From JACDAN01 sp963801855 (GTDB lineage Bacteria > Actinomycetota > Thermoleophilia > Gaiellales > Gaiellaceae): a stretch of DNA of 64,000 nucleotides. Position 1 is the first letter of the stretch, and every line of letters starts with the position of its first letter. Both the position numbers and the translations under genes were made by a program. The notes beneath the pieces are model-generated. The model did no database searches. It was not told the origin of the DNA and saw only the letters and a program-made list of their open reading frames with translations. Where the stretch lies: positions 295,851-359,850 of the forward strand of contig CAWDGK010000004.1 of the NCBI GenBank assembly GCA_963801855.1. Reading direction: 5' to 3'. Below are positions 63,590 to 64,000 of the stretch, one piece after another.

Positions 63590-64000
63590 GGCAGCGCAGT
63601 CTGCGCGAGAGCGAGGACGGCCGCGTGCACCTCGCGCTCGATCTTCGGGAACTGCCGCCGGTGGTCGGGATGGAAGCCGCCGTCCTCGTCCGCCGGATCG
63701 CCGGGCGCCTGGTCGATGCCGCACTCCAGGCAGTAGGCGAGGACCGGCGCGCCGTGCCCGAGGCACCAGTCGTCGGAGGTGCCGGTGGTCGGGTAGAGGC
63801 CGAGCGCCTGCTTGACCGTGTACAGCGAGCGCCGCCGCGCGGTCGGATCGGCGCCCGCCTGATCGCGGATGGCGTCGCGCATGCGGCGCCCGGCGGCCTG
63901 GTGGGCGGCGGCGACGTCGCTGCGAGGAACTCGCCGTAGACGCCGCCGGCGCCGTCGCTGCGGCCGCCGTGCCGGCCGTCGCGGTCCCACTCGGGGTTCT
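63586..64000 (-). CDS. M14-family zinc carboxypeptidase, 3' part (partial, frameshifted)
   Basis: The gene runs off the right edge. The visible C-terminal part (YTVKQALGLYPTTGTSDDWC, APVLAYCLECG, FHPDHRRQFPKIEREVHAAV) matches the end of M14 metallocarboxypeptidases: YPTSGTSDD and the catalytic Glu in ExG. Upstream, another frame (EWDRDGRHGGRSDGAGGVYG) completes it, so one indel lies near 63900. The zinc-binding HxxE is off the window. First visible gene of the minus-strand operon with the glucosidase and hydrolases. Confidence 0.65.
   Translation of the reverse strand, partial: EPRVGPRRPARRPQRRRRRRLRRVPRSDVAAAHQAAGRRMRDAIRDQAGADPTARRRSLYTVKQALGLYPTTGTSDDWCLGHGAPVLAYCLECGIDQAPGDPADEDGGFHPDHRRQFPKIEREVHAAVLALAQTALP

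Overview
The window is high-GC bacterial DNA with short intergenic gaps, frequent GTG/TTG starts and many 1-10 nt start/stop overlaps. Gene content (an Eis-like acetyltransferase, PcrA with a UvrD-type C-terminus, zinc-finger-fused sigma factors, actinobacterial holin-X and DUF3618 proteins, a large XRE-TPR regulator) suggests an actinobacterium, most likely class Thermoleophilia (Gaiellales/Solirubrobacterales-like). That placement is inference; there is no rRNA. I see no CRISPR array, prophage or transposase.

Layout. 0-4 kb: an ECF vitamin transporter operon (T subunit, fused double ATPase, S subunit) flanked by a DUF4430 protein and an alpha/alpha-barrel repeat protein. These two folds make up vertebrate transcobalamin/intrinsic factor, so this looks like a split cobalamin-capture system. 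4-6.7 kb: an MFS exporter and divergent HxlR regulator sharing a promoter region, then a cupin. 6.7-13 kb: pcrA, Eis-like GNAT, an APH-like kinase, a tandem AAA+ ATPase, tRNA-Val. 13-20.7 kb: methyltransferase, PAS-LuxR regulator, cspA, infA, aminotransferase, an XRE-TPR (RRNPP-like) regulator divergent from a 27-codon peptide gene, and a CBS protein. 20.8-31 kb: a translation cluster (thrS, infC-rpmI-rplT, pheST) with RNA and small-molecule methyltransferases. 31-35.9 kb: cyclic-nucleotide-binding protein, double cupredoxin, a membrane-stress-like cluster and argR. 35.9-41.7 kb: a complete 2-oxoacid dehydrogenase set (E1alpha, E1beta, E2, E3). 41.8-49.6 kb: two tandem sigma/zinc-finger fusions, secreted proteins and a glycosidase. 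49.6-53.6 kb: ion channel, RHH/PIN toxin-antitoxin, VWA protein, and a sigma factor with a probable partner. 53.6-60.8 kb: an ImmA/IrrE-type metallopeptidase and two SNF2/RapA-type helicases, the second with a DUF3883 tail, heavily frameshifted. 60.8-64 kb: a minus-strand operon (M14 peptidase, GH13 glucosidase, two alpha/beta hydrolases) whose last gene is cut off exactly where the helicase ends.

Two cautions. First, single-base indels interrupt many genes that should be intact (pheT, E2, E3, AAA+ ATPase), and they become very dense from about 49.7 to 60.8 kb. Uncorrected sequencing error is the simplest explanation, so frameshifted genes are described here as whole genes. Second, the junction near 60.8 kb may be a misassembly.

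A dispersed non-coding element occurs as two 164-bp copies (17.75 and 46.3 kb) with terminal inverted repeats, plus a diverged copy between rpmI and rplT. The central hairpin is kept by compensatory changes.
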